From the NCBI RefSeq assembly GCF_000003815.2, contig NC_049984.1:20471498-20535497 (forward strand): DNA of 64,000 bases, in the 5' to 3' direction. The translations under genes and the position numbers were made by a program. This stretch comes from Branchiostoma floridae (lineage: Eukaryota > Chordata > Leptocardii > Amphioxiformes > Branchiostomatidae). The notes under the pieces are model-generated. The model was not told the origin of the DNA. It searched no databases and worked only from the letters and a program-made list of their open reading frames with translations. Of the stretch, positions 48,563 to 60,007 are shown one piece after another. Within the stretch, counting starts at the first letter, position 1; each line of letters begins with the position of its first letter.

Positions 48563-50114
48563 GCATGTACAGTTCTGAAGTTAGTTTGTAAGTTAAATTC
48601 AAGTTCTTTTTGGTTGAAAATTCCTGTGTTATGGTACTTGTTGTGTTCAATAGTCCAAAAGCCAGGGAAGCAAAAGCAGTTAATCAGTATCTTCCCTTCT
48701 AGGCACATGCAGGTTGAAATGTGAGGAAGGCTTTTTATTTGCTAACTACACAGTAGCAGTAACTTAGCTTACATGTAAAATTTACTCTTACATCTGATGT
48801 ATCTTAATTTTTTGCACATCTGCCAAAAAACAGTTTCAGAGATCTACATGCATGTCTGTTTTGGCGTGCTGAGTAGTGATGCACAGACAACCTATAGGTC
48901 ATGTACATTGTATACTGGAACTATGGTCAGGCTGACATCACTTATGATGATTTCAAGTCCAATTTACCCGCAACTGGAAGGTTTATCAAGCTGCCATGTT
49001 GGAAATACTTCCATCAGTGTTACATGTACATGCATGCGGACAGCCTGCTGAATACAGGAGAGCTGCTGGGGAATAGATATCACAAAATACTCTACAGTGA
49101 ACTTAATTTTCTTAATTATAGTTCTTATATGCATACATGTATATGTTGTAAAGCCAATTCCAGTTATGTTCATCTTAGATAAGTGAAATGTTCATGTTAG
49201 ATAATTGACAAATATTGTAGGTAATATGACATATTTCTGAACCTGTTACAGAGTTGTGTTATGCCAAGTACACGTACCTATGCAAACAGTGCAGTTTGCC
49301 CATCTTGTTTGGACCAAATGTGTTATTGATAAATGGGTATTCTGCATACCAGGCTCCACTGCTTTGGCGTGTGCATTGAACATGATTTACATAAATATGC
49401 TTTACATGAATATACATTTTGATGCAAGTCATCCCATGTCAATACATGACACGATCTTCTCTGGTTTTAAGACAAACCGAGTCATAGCTTGAGGATTCAT
49501 CTGTGTTGGTAAAAGTCATTCTGAATACAGTATTATTAAACTTTATCTTCCAACACAACACAAAACATACCCAAATTTTTCGACTGATCGACTCCAGTCT
49601 TTGTCAAGGAATGGACAATCCACAGATGATCCACTGCTTCTGTAACATCAGGTTATGTGCATTGTAGATAGCACACGTGACTACTATCAACACAGATGAG
49701 CTTCCATGATAATTTGAGAAATTTACATTCGTTTTCCTGACCCCTAAACCACCAACCAAATGTTATAGGGATCCATTCAGGGCTACTCGATTTATGCTCT
49801 TCACACGTAGACAAGCACAAGGACAATTTGCCAACAGGACGATATCGGCACCTGGCCCATCCAAATGACAGACATACACAATCTATGTTAAGAAATAATG
49901 GTATAATCTCGTATCCTGATAATTTATGCAAATGATGTCCTCATTTGTGTGGTTCTCATTTGCATAATTAATAGTCAATGATGTTAACCTGTTCATGACT
50001 TCAATATGCCACATGTATGAAATTCCTGTCATTTACCACAATGGGTTTATAGCACTTTCACAAAAATTATGCAAATTGGGTCTTTATTTGCATGATGTTT
50101 GTCTACCAACTCAT

Positions 50115-51615
50115 TTACCTATGTTGCAATAGCCGTATAATGGAATAGGGCTGGTTTAGACAATTTCCTCATTAATTATGCAAAGTAGGTTCCAATCTCT
50201 AATTTAACCATAATGAAGCATCACTTAAGCTATCTGCTTACCAACCCCTTCTTGAGTTATTCTATTTCAAAATCTGACACTATACCAGCCCCTGCAATTC
50301 CCAAACAAGCCGTTAGGGGGCCCAAACCTACACCACTTACTCTGCCCCAAGAGCTATCTATCGTACCACCCAAACAGTGTAACCACAGCTTGTCCAGAAC
50401 TCGATATATCAAACCCAGAAGTTCTGCTGCAGTACCGTAACATTCCGCTAGGGAGCCCAGAACATGGATAACAATGGTGACAAGTAGAAACAAGTGGCTA
50501 TTATAGTAATGATATGGACTGCTGAGAGCTACAATCTACGCATACAAGTAATTACCTCCATGAAAAAATGGAGGTATAGTTTTTGGTGTGTCTGTGTGTG
50601 TGTCTGTCTGTCTGTGTGTCCGCATATTTGTGGTCAGCATAACTCATGAAGGGCTGGGTGGATTGGTTTCATACTTGGTGTGTTGGTAGTGTGTGATGAA
50701 AGCTGGAAATGATTAGATTTTGGGCCCCCTAGCGGCTCCCCTTGGTACTGCAGCGCAACTTCCGGTTTTGCTATCTCGGTGTTCTGAACATGCTATGGTC
50801 ACGAGTATCAGATAGCTCTTGTGCTCAGGAAGAAATGACATAAGTTTGGACCTCCTAACGTCTAGTTGTGGGATATCAGGGGCATTTTTGTCAAAAACTT
50901 ATGAAGAGGATAACTCAAGAAGGGAACAACGGATTTTCATCATTTTTGGTATGTAGGTACCTTAGACAATGTTTTACAAGAAAAGATACCAATTATGCAA
51001 AATAGGAGTACATTTGCATAATTAATGAGAATATTCTATCATAGCAGTTTTTTCAATGTATCTCTTGTTTCAGACATGCTATGGTCTTGACATTTAGGTG
51101 ATAGATAGCTTATAGCACCATAAACAAGTGGTGCAAGTTTCAGCCCTCTAACATTTAATTTTGGAACTGCAGGGGTGTTTTTGTCAAGACACTCCAAAGA
51201 GGATAACTGCAGAAAGGAACGACGGATTGCCTGCATTTTAGGCATGCAGGTAGCTTAGGCAAAGATGTTCATAATGATATACATGTTATGCAAATGAGGA
51301 CTTTATTTGCATAATTAATGAGGAAATTGTACAGTTCCATTGTTTTCAATAACTGGACCTCAATACATGTAACACATGTTAATAATGATAGGTGGAATAT
51401 AAGCAGATACCAAATATGGTAATGAGGAACTTATTTGCATAATTTATGCAAAAATTGCAAAACCACGATGATTAATAATGGGAATTTTATAATTGTGACA
51501 TGTGTACGTTATTCAATGATTAACAACACCATGCATAAATTATGTTAATGTGTTAGTCAATTGCATGGAATTTACGAAAGCTCTAAATTTTCATGGAGGT
51601 ATGAGGTCGCCGAAC
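50115..51615 (+). repeat. Third copy of the 'gcataattaatgagga' family
   Basis: 50555-51615 is closely similar to 38620-39545: (TG)n, tgaaagctggaaatgattag, gggccccctagcggctcccc, ggaacaacggattttcat and ttatttgcataatttatgc. 50115-50500 is an inverted or partial further copy (gttagggggcccaaacc). The family flanks and invades JARID2, so it is a mobile or duplicating repeat rather than part of the gene. 51616-52738 shows nothing recognisable beyond a GC-richer stretch at 52110-52180. Confidence 0.65.
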
Positions 51616-52738
51616 TCTAGTTCATCAAGAAGTGCTTGAGTTGTGCTGACTACAAAAATCCGGACACACAAACACACACACGTGCAGACAGACTACAGAA
51701 AAACATACCTTTATTTTCATGGAGGTAAATATACCCTCCATGAATATTTCATGGCGGTAAAAACAACTCGTTCATATGTTATGCAGAAATACAGTGGGCT
51801 CTATGAGCCATGGAAAAGCCTTTTCCCTGGATAAATTCGCCTGCTAGAACACTATTCTACGTTTTTCACGTCCATGGCAATTTGGAACGTTAGTAGATAC
51901 GATAATATGTATTAATATGTTAATATGTAAAAATAACTGCAATATTTTCACTTACAACGAATCCTAAGCAGGCGTTTGGTTAATGTGGTAACTACTTGAC
52001 AAGAAATAAGCGAAACACCGCCTTTAATACTGTCGGTCTGTTTCATATCCAATGCCTCGGATTGATTTACAGTTTGATGTAATGTACTGGGTTTACGAGC
52101 CTGGCGGGACCTGCCGACACGTGTGGCTGGAAATGAATGTACAAAAATTGAGGCCCGCCCCTCGAGGTTCTCCGGATTATATATGTGCAATCGATACTCG
52201 CGAGGATTCCAATATTCACACATATTCCAATATTCACACACTCACCATACAACTGTTATACAGAATGTTGACTCTAGTACATACATGTACTACCCAGCCA
52301 ACACCCATCCTTTTACAGAGCGGTGATTGACTTTAATAACACGACATCAATATCGATGTTTGGCTGACCTGGTGGATTGTCCTGTTGAACAGTGCAGCGT
52401 CAGTGCAGTCGGCTGGCCTTACTAGTCAACTGTGAAGGAGGCATGAAAAGGGGGTTTCTGTGGCTTACGCGTTTCTACAAGATATCATTTTGGGATCATT
52501 CTCGTTTCTGCAAGACATCCGTTTGGGGTCATTTACGTGTCAGAAAAACATATTTGCTTATCACTCGTTCTCATTGAAATGTCGAAAATGGCCTTTTTTT
52601 GGTCGAAAAATAAATCGGCTTTATTTTCGGTGAAAACTGTCTTGGTCTGTTGACGGGAAAGTTCCATCTTGTAGCGCATAGCCACAAAAATGCACAACTT
52701 ATTATTTTCGGTCCCATTGGTAATGCATTACACGGCAT

Positions 52739-52768
52739 GTAACAAACGTTACCGGTAACGTTTGTTAC
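52739..52768. repeat. Perfect 30-bp palindrome
   Basis: The 15-mer GTAACAAACGTTACC is followed at once by its exact inverse. Each half contains GTAAC-4-GTTAC. The same half-site text ggtaacgtttgttaca recurs at 52917-52932 and 53099-53114. Confidence 0.9.
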
Positions 52769-53269
52769 AACAGTAGACTTTACCCTGTTTTCTTCGAAAG
52801 GACTTACCTTATTGACTACACCATTTAGCTATAAGTGGACGTCAATATGGACATTTAAAAAGTGGGCAGCTTTTTTACACTCGGTCAAGTAGAAAGGTTA
52901 GACAGCATCGAACAATGGTAACGTTTGTTACAGTCATTTCTGTACAACATTTTGTTAAGCAAGGTGGAATACAAATGACAGTCAACAACCCTTTCATGTT
53001 TCTTTAGAAAGCCAGAAAAACTGTACAGCGTCACAAAAATGGTCATTTCTTGTTTTATACGTGGCTAACAAAAATGCCGCAATCGTCTAACTAGAGGTGG
53101 TAACGTTTGTTACAGAATTTGGCGACAGGTATAAATCACGTTACATAGACTCGAAAATCAGTGAATGGAGCGACCTGACGTGATCAGTCAGAGCAGAGGG
53201 CCCGGCTACCTGGCTTCACCTTTCAAACATTCAGTCTGGGAACTGCATTACTACATTTTTACCTGCATG

Positions 53270-53930
53270 TATGCAGGAATGGTTTTGATGCTGGTGGGAA
53301 CTTTTCGGTAGCCGGGGATGTAGGGCGCTGTATCTCGTGAACGGATGGTGCGAGCACGACGATTTTTGGTACGTGGGTTGGGGGTGGTAGCCTAACACTC
53401 AGGTTTGATTTTGGGCCTCCTGGCGTTTGAACTTGACATTGCAGGTGGCATTTTTGGTGTTTTTGGGGCACTTTTGGCGCTGTGTGTCCGGAACGATACG
53501 CGCGATTGCGACGATTTTTGGTGCATGGGTGGGGGGGTTGTTGCCTGTTGCCTAGGATTGACTTTGGGCCTTGTCGCGTTTGAACTTGACCCGGCAGGTC
53601 GAATTTTGTGTCCGGGAGGGGTGTTTCCGGAGTTATATCTTCTGAACGGCTGGTGCTGGCGCGATGATATTTGGCACATGTGTCGGCGGTGGCTGAATAA
53701 TGCTCAATTTTGATTTTGGCGCCCTTGGTGCTTGAACTTGACATTTTAGGTTACCTTTTGTGCGGGCACGGGGCGTGCGCTGTATCTCCGGAACGCAAGG
53801 TACCATTGTGTTGCTATTTGGTACGTGAGTTGTTTGTGGTGTCCTGGTGGTCAGGTTTGATTTTGGGCCTCCTAGTGCTTGAACTTGATACTGTATAGGT
53901 TGACCCTGTTTTTGTGTGGTTGGGGCATCC
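53270..53930 (+). repeat. Tandem ~155-bp repeat, four diverged copies
   Basis: Each unit has a (t)ctcgtgaacggatgg-type start (ccggaacg..., ctgaacggctgg...), then cgacgatttttggtacgtg, gattttgggcctcctggcgt and ttgaacttgacattgcagg. Open frames on both strands through it vary between units and are unlikely to be coding. 53115-53269 and 53931-54180 show nothing else. Confidence 0.65.
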
Positions 53931-54180
53931 TCCCAATATCTGCTTGGTTTTAAAAACAGATTATGGTTGGGTGTAGAACCATCATCTGGCCTGGGCCACC
54001 TTCAATGTATCAGGTTACTTAGTGGCACTGACAGTTTGCCAGATGACGGGAGTGTACAAGATTATATATCTGTTGGTCAGGTATAATTGGAGTTTGCTTA
54101 TTACTCTTTGTGGTGTTTCTAGAGCTGTATAGTACTGAGTTTTAAGTTTCGGTACAAGTTCCTTTACCCTGTTGGCAATC

Positions 54181-54264
54181 ATGGTTGAACTTGAACTTAA
54201 ACAGAAGAAGATGCAATTTTCTAATGTGGAGGAGAACTGTATAGAGTGTGGGCATAAGAGAAAG
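54181..54264 (+). CDS. Candidate first coding exon of an unknown gene
   Basis: An ATG in acceptable context (gcaatcATGG) opens 28 codons (MVELELKQKKMQFSNVEENC then IECGHKRK) ending at a strong donor AAAG|gtatgt. The peptide is charged, with one C-x-x-C. I do not recognise it and found no convincing next exon. The opposite strand also has short open frames here, so strand is uncertain. No promoter signal stands out. Confidence 0.22.
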
Positions 54265-54381
54265 GTATGTGTATGATTTGTCCTGTGTTTCTTTTTGTTT
54301 CTTTGGTAATGCAATTTCCATACTGTATACAGGTAATTTGTTGTTTTGGGCTAGTCATATTCGCTTGGTTTTTGGGCCTGC

Positions 54382-54621
54382 TTAATCTATGGTACAGGCA
54401 GGGTTAAGTGGTGGAGGCTTAGCTTTGTTCTGTTTTAAATTCAGTATCGTTTGTTGCATTTTGTCGCGGCAAATATATGATGAAATTCCCCTTCTAAGCA
54501 ACTGCTCATTGGTTTGCGGGGATGTTTGCTGGGTGTTTGCTCTGACTACAACAGCTTCTGAACTTTTCAAAGCTTCCATTGCCAGCAGCTTGCCATCTAT
54601 AAATGGGATTGACAAGGACAT
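54382..54621 (-). CDS. Unrecognised 79-codon open frame
   Basis: Runs from ATG at 54621 to a stop at 54382. The composition (NEQLLRRGISSYICRDKMQQ, then ILNLKQNKAKPPPLNP) is protein-like rather than repeat-like. I cannot assign a family; a decayed transposon gene or part of a lineage-specific gene are both possible. The region 54622-55490 has no other recognised feature. Confidence 0.22.
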   Translation of the reverse strand: MSLSIPFIDGKLLAMEALKSSEAVVVRANTQQTSPQTNEQLLRRGISSYICRDKMQQTILNLKQNKAKPPPLNPACTID

Positions 54622-55496
54622 TTTTCATAGCAAATTATGCTGTTAAATTTGGCTTAGATACTACAGGAGATTTAGGTTTGGGTTGGATGGATTGAATGAA
54701 AATATCATACCACCCTGGGGACTAACTGTTGCTGCTGCATGGGGGCTACCACTATTCATATTGTCTAATGTCTATGGAACTACAGATAAAAGTATCATTG
54801 GTCAAATTATGCAAGTAACATTCCGATGTCAAGTGAATAACACCCCAGAAATAAATCTTTAATGAATATCATTGGAAGAACACAAACCAAGGAGACTTAG
54901 CAGCTGCATTAGGTCAGTACATTGAAATAGGAAGATATTAGTATATCATGTGACAGAGTAACTACATGTGCATGGGCCATCTGAGACAAAAAAAGGTAGC
55001 GTCTCAACAACTTCAAAGTACTGTGGTTGGTTACATACTTAAGAAATCCAAAATAAGTAATGTTCATCCATGTCCAAACTTACAAATTCAGAAAATGGAA
55101 TTTCAGAGTCAGACTTTTGCATGGTGCACAACCAACACGGTAAAACGCTCATTTTTCCAACCACGTACCACAGACAAAAAGGCAAAAATACACAATAGGT
55201 CTACAGAAACCCAATACATTTCATGCAGGCCTGAGGTCTACGAACTCTTGTTGGCTACTGTTTGAACTCTCTGCGTCTTCTCGGGCGACAGCCGTTTTTT
55301 AGGGGTTGGAATCCTACTCGTGGCCTTAATTTCTTACAAGACATCAACCAATACGAATGTTGTGGTGCATCTTTTGTAAAACATTACGGGGTTTGTGGAA
55401 AAATAGAAAAAAACAGTAATGTTGCCTGCGATTTGCTCTATATCAAGTCTTAAAGACAGGCGACAGCATTTTCGACATAAATGAAAACGAGCCTTA

Positions 55497-55813
55497 TACG
55501 AGGGTAAGTCAGAAAGTAATGCAAGTGGTTTCATAACAGACTCGTTTTTTTAATCAATTGAGTTTAGATTTGGCATAAAGGTAGAGATATATGTCCTCTT
55601 GAGATTGAACGTTTTAAATTTGGTCTTTATCACGGGATACCAATGGTGTGGTCACCTTGAAAGCAGCTCAGTCACTCATAAAACAATGAGCAACAAATTT
55701 ATATGTTTCAATCTCAAGAGGAGATATAACCTTTGTGCCAAATTTCAACTCATTCGATCCAAGAACGACTCTGTTATGAAACCACTTGCATTACTTTCTG
55801 ACTCACCTTCGTA
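55497..55813. mobile_element. Mariner-type MITE, 317 bp
   Basis: The ends cgagggtaagtcagaaagta then atgcaagtgg and their near-exact inverse (ccacttgcattactttctga...ccttcg) are flanked by TA on both sides. An inner inverted pair (ctcttgagattg / caatctcaagag) lies in the arms. These are the usual end sequences of mariner elements. No transposase is present. Confidence 0.75.
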
Positions 55814-55821
55814 TTTCGATT

Positions 55822-55890
55822 TAGGCCACACTGATTTAATTTTACAGATGACATTCGCGCGCGCTTTGAGTTTCGTCTGTACTCCTAAAA
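55822..55890. mobile_element. Single end of a Harbinger-like element
   Basis: tTTAGGCCACACTGATTTAA followed by ttttacagatgacattcgcg is the terminal motif of the 30824-31185 family, next to the mariner MITE. The other end is not evident. Confidence 0.45.
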
Positions 55891-56242
55891 AAATCACCTT
55901 GTCGGAACTGTCGGGGTTTAGAATGATACTGTCTGTTGTAACGTATGTCATAAGTCTTGACTGACCAGTGTCGATGTCCCTTTTTAAAACTGAACCCTTT
56001 AAAACCGATGAAGCCTGGTTGAAACTGGAAACTGCAACCCTTTTATGATTTTATTACTGCATACATCTATCAATAGGAGGATTAATTAATCCCCATCCAT
56101 TGTACTGTTTGTCATACAAGTATTTGGTCACGTGTTCTTGAGACTGAAACAACACAATTTCCCCTCCATGAACAGTGTAGGTGATGTTTTACAGAGCGTG
56201 TGTGTTTGTTGTATTTCCGGTGATATATTGATTCCTGTGTTA

Positions 56243-56283
56243 AACCAAGGAGCTTTTATATCTGATATAAAAGCTCCTTGGTT
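56243..56283. repeat. Perfect 41-bp hairpin
   Basis: aaccaaggagcttttatatc, one base (t), then its exact inverse. It lies inside what looks like a decayed LINE fragment: just after it one frame reads LLYGCAIWGTENDTN, resembling the late RT domain of LINEs (56284-56400, weak). The flanks 55891-56242 and 56401-57241 show nothing recognisable. Confidence 0.85.
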
Positions 56284-57241
56284 AAGCCCACTCTGTTATA
56301 TGGTTGTGCAATTTGGGGTACTGAGAATGATACAAACCTCTCATCGAAATTACACACAGCCAATTCTGCAAAAACATTCTTGGAGCCTCTAGAAATATCA
56401 GTAGTTTAGCATGTAGGTCCGAATTAGGCAGACTTCCACTTTGACGTAGATATTCTGACTTGTAAAAGTAATAGTTAGATCATGGGAGTGGCCTGACAAT
56501 GTGGATTTGGTACTGCTCCGCCCACCCGAGGAGTTTGTTGGCGTCCCCGAGGGCGAAGCCGCGTCAGGTGGATGGAATTTCATCCGAGTTTTACCGCGGC
56601 TACTTTCATTTGACTTTAGACCTAATTACCGGCCTTTCTACCCAGTTTACGTTATATGTGTCTTAAAGGAATATCATATAATCTCGATATGATCCATTTT
56701 TGTGGGTTTTTATAGCTATTATGTCTAGTTTCCTGATCATATTTGTTACACAGCGAAATTGGCAAAATGTTGGTGCCATACTTAGCTAAATTTTCGACGA
56801 ATTTGAATTTCGGGGCAAATGCATTACGCATTCGATTATTTTTTCAATGACTAGTGCGCCAGAATTGTTGAATCTTCTACTATACCTCCTGTCAAAATGT
56901 TGTTGGTTTGAAATCTGGAAAGGTTTGTAATTCCATATTTACTGAGGTCACCTTTCCGACTGTTTTTTAAAAATCCAAATGTTGCAAGTCGTTGGTTTGG
57001 TTGATTCGAGTGCAATCGACTTTTAACCCAAGTATCGGCACCTCTCCAGTGTTTTCAAAGAATGCCTAAAGAAAAACTGTACGTGAAGACGGAGTGAATT
57101 AGCAAATGGTGTCTTAGTTTTACGGTAACTAGTACGTAAATACAATGGTGCGGGTCCGGCGTGCGCTCTATGGAACAGGCGCTGATGCCAGCCTTTTCGG
57201 ACGCCTCTGATGAGGTGACCTCGCGCGGTTCAAATTTAAGC

Positions 57242-57345
57242 CTATTTATTCTGTTCGCCCATTGGTCCGATAGGGATGACGTCACTTCCGGTTACCAGGT
57301 ATATATAGAGGTGCACACCTGAGCACAACGTGCATGCTGCCAGAT
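57242..57345 (+). promoter_or_regulatory. Promoter-like 104-bp repeat, copy A1 (CRE, TATA)
   Basis: It contains TGACGTCA (57277-57284, a full CRE/ATF site) directly followed by cttccgg (ETS-type core), then tatatatag at 57300-57308. A transcript would start near 57330, just before an ATG at 57334. That ATG opens 69 codons without recognised similarity. The functional reading is inferred from motif spacing. Confidence 0.55.
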
Positions 57346-58755
57346 TCCCCGACCACGTCTGGGTCCACACTCCACCGGCACCGCCGAAGCAAACATGTCC
57401 AAGCTGAAGATGCCGACAGGAGGTTTGCGTTAGTTCCAGCGCCCAGAGACGGTCGGTCTGGGACGCCGAAGGGACCTCGAGGGTTTAGCGGTATCGCCGG
57501 GTCGGTGTACGGGGGACGTTGCTTGGTCCCCCGGAAGGTTTGACGAGATATTCCGTTTTCTCTCGTGTTTCAATTACCGTGTGTGCTTTCAGGAGTGCAG
57601 AGCTACATGTACCGTCCTTGTTCTTGCTGTGCTGGATGCCTGGAATTTCTAAGGGCCGGCTGTTTGTTCTAACATTTGCATTTCTATCGCGTATTCATAT
57701 GTATGAGCTCTTAGCGACTCGAGGATGGCCGCCTTACACAATTTTTTTCGTTTTACAGCTTCAATCCTTTTTTCTAGGCCGGGTCGAGTTTAGGACGTTT
57801 TTAATTCACGCTGGCGTTCTGTTCTGCGTGGAGCTGAGTGATTCTTGTGTGGTTTCGTGACTTTGTGTATGTTTTTAGCAGCGTTCGACAGCCATATCCA
57901 AGCAGATAGTTGGTGCCCACGTGGCAAGCCGGTGGTTCTCTGAAAGTCCTTTGTCGCCATGTTTTTTGCATCCTTTCTCTCCTCTGCAAAGGACACCTGT
58001 GTGTGCTGGCTTTTAATGCTGAGGTGTGGAGCAGAACGAGAGTTTCCAGATTTTATGTCATTTTCTGTTTTTCGTGAATTTTTTCAGGCAGGAACAGAGA
58101 AAGACGATGGCTTGGTCCAGGAGGCTGTGTTGGGGTTTTCTGCTACCATCTGTTTTAGTTTGCATGTGTATGAGTGCGTACCTGTAAGGCGTGGTGTTTG
58201 AGTTGTGGACACGCGTGGCCCAGATAACCTCCCGTAACGCGGCTCGCTCGCATGTGGAGGCTGGGCGGTGTGAAGATGCGTATGTCGGTAGACTTGTCTG
58301 TCTGGGACCGGACCTGTTGCCGGGCGCCCGTCCCTTCCCATTGTCTCATGGTTCACGTGTTGTTCATGCAGGTTTGACGCTCTCCCCCTCCAACAACAGG
58401 GACGCGCGGGAAACATCACCACCCAGCGCCGGCACAAGCCACCATCAACCTCGCCAGATGTGCGGCCCGATAGGACCCGTTGGTGGCCTGCACAAGCTTT
58501 AGCAGCAGAGAGGGCTCAAGACGCGCCAGGAAACCTGTTAGCCGAACAGTTAGGCTGTGATGTTTTATGTTGTGAACCATGTTCTTTGTGCTGAATATAG
58601 TGCTACAAGGGACAGCGGTCAGAGGATCAGGGTCGACTGGCGCTCCGGTCCCCGACACCGCCCAGCCCCTGCCGGTCAGCTAACCCCGCCGACAACTCAA
58701 GGAACTGTAAGTCATTTTCCCCCTACTTTTCGTGATAGATTTTAACATGTCGTTT

Positions 58756-59189
58756 TCCAGTGCGATGGGGTGCCGCGGGATGCTGGATGGTTAGGAACTA
58801 ATCGAGTAACCCTGTTTTGAGATTGGTCTGACCAAGAACGTCTTTGGTCTGACGCCGTTTTTAGCACGGCAAGATATCATTCAGTGCGATGGGGTTCCGC
58901 GGTAAGCTGAATGACCCCCCCCCCCCCAAAAAAAAAAGAAAAAAAAAAAAAATGTGCAGTTTTTCTTCAGCTCGGTGTGACGTTTCCAGTGCGAAGGGTT
59001 TCCGCGGAAGGCTGGACGATCCGAGAAATTGTGTTCCTTTTTTCCTTTTTCGTGATTTGTTGTGATATCATCCAGTGCGAAGGGGTTCCGCGGAAAGCTG
59101 GATTCTTGGAAAACCCTAAAAGTTGTGTACGCTCTTGTTTGACATTTGGCGATTTTATCCAGCGCGACGGGGTTCCGCGGAAGGCTGGA
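58756..59189. repeat. Five hairpin motifs with an invariant CCGCGG centre
   Basis: Copies at 58756-58787, 58880-58911, 58985-59016, 59071-59102 and 59158-59189 follow the pattern TCCAG-tgcgaNggggt-TCCGCGGA-a-g-CTGGA. The outer arms pair. In copy 2 the arms are TCATTCAG/CTGAATGA, in copy 5 TTATCCAG/CTGGATAA, and both pair perfectly. Spacing is 82-125 bp. Between copies 2 and 3 is a long C run followed by an A run. The minus-strand open frame across them shows PRNPxALD-like repeats that come from the motif. Confidence 0.85.
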
Positions 59190-59903
59190 TAACATGCTAT
59201 GCGGGAGTGTGTAAGGACTTGGTCCGGACTGAGGCTTGGTTATAGTGTTTGTGGGACACGGGCATAAGGAATGGAGTGAGCAATATGTTTTGCGTTTTTT
59301 GAAATTGTGCGCATAGGATCTTGTTGTTTTTCGGAACATTGCGGATTTTGCCAGATGCACTAGAGAGCTCCCTTTATGGGACATCAGAAGGGCGTGGTTC
59401 CCATAGTCGCCGAGAAGATAGGATAGCATTCGAAGAATTTTCAGTCCTTCCTGTTTTCGCTCAACTTTTGTACGTAGAGAAATTTAGATCGGTATTCTCG
59501 GCGTTGATTTTCCCTCAGTTTTTGAAGCGCGCGCTGCGGCCGATTAGAGTGGGTAAGCGTTGTTTTGACGAAGTTCAGAGAAGAACATGATGAAGTGTGG
59601 GGGACAAGTCGAGAGATATAAGAAAGGGATTGGATGGGTAAGGGGAGAGGAAAGGCGAGAGAGTGATGATAAGGACGGGAAGACGGGATGAAGATAGGGA
59701 GTGATTTTTAACAGTATTCAGGAAGAGGAAAGGAGCGAATAGATACCTCTGGAAAGTATCATAGTAGGGAGGCGACGAAGAGAAAGCAATTGAATGCCGG
59801 AAATAGGTAGGAGCATAACAGCCAAAGAGGGCTGGGGCAAAGACGGCAGTTTTCCGCATCACTTCATACCGGAGGATCAATGGCGAACAGGACAAATAGG
59901 ATA

Positions 59904-60007
59904 CTATTTATTCTGTTCGCCCATTGGTCCGATAGGGATGACGTCACTTCCGGTTACCAGGTATATATAGAGGTGCACACCTGAGCACAACGTGCATGCT
60001 GCCAGAT
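59904..60007 (+). promoter_or_regulatory. Promoter-like 104-bp repeat, copy A2
   Basis: Identical to A1 over its whole length (CRE at 59939-59946, TATA at 59962-59970). After cagat the two copies fall to weak similarity, so the two putative promoters would drive different leaders. Confidence 0.55.

Noticed and set aside
53259-53744. 161-codon minus-strand frame rich in Pro/Lys/Ser
   Set aside because: It runs through the diverged 155-bp tandem repeat and the units do not preserve the peptide.
58881-59429. Minus-strand 182-codon frame with repeated PRNPxALD
   Set aside because: The repeated peptide is a translation of the hairpin motif, and the arms show pairing-preserving changes rather than codon-preserving ones; a homopolymer run also lies in the frame.
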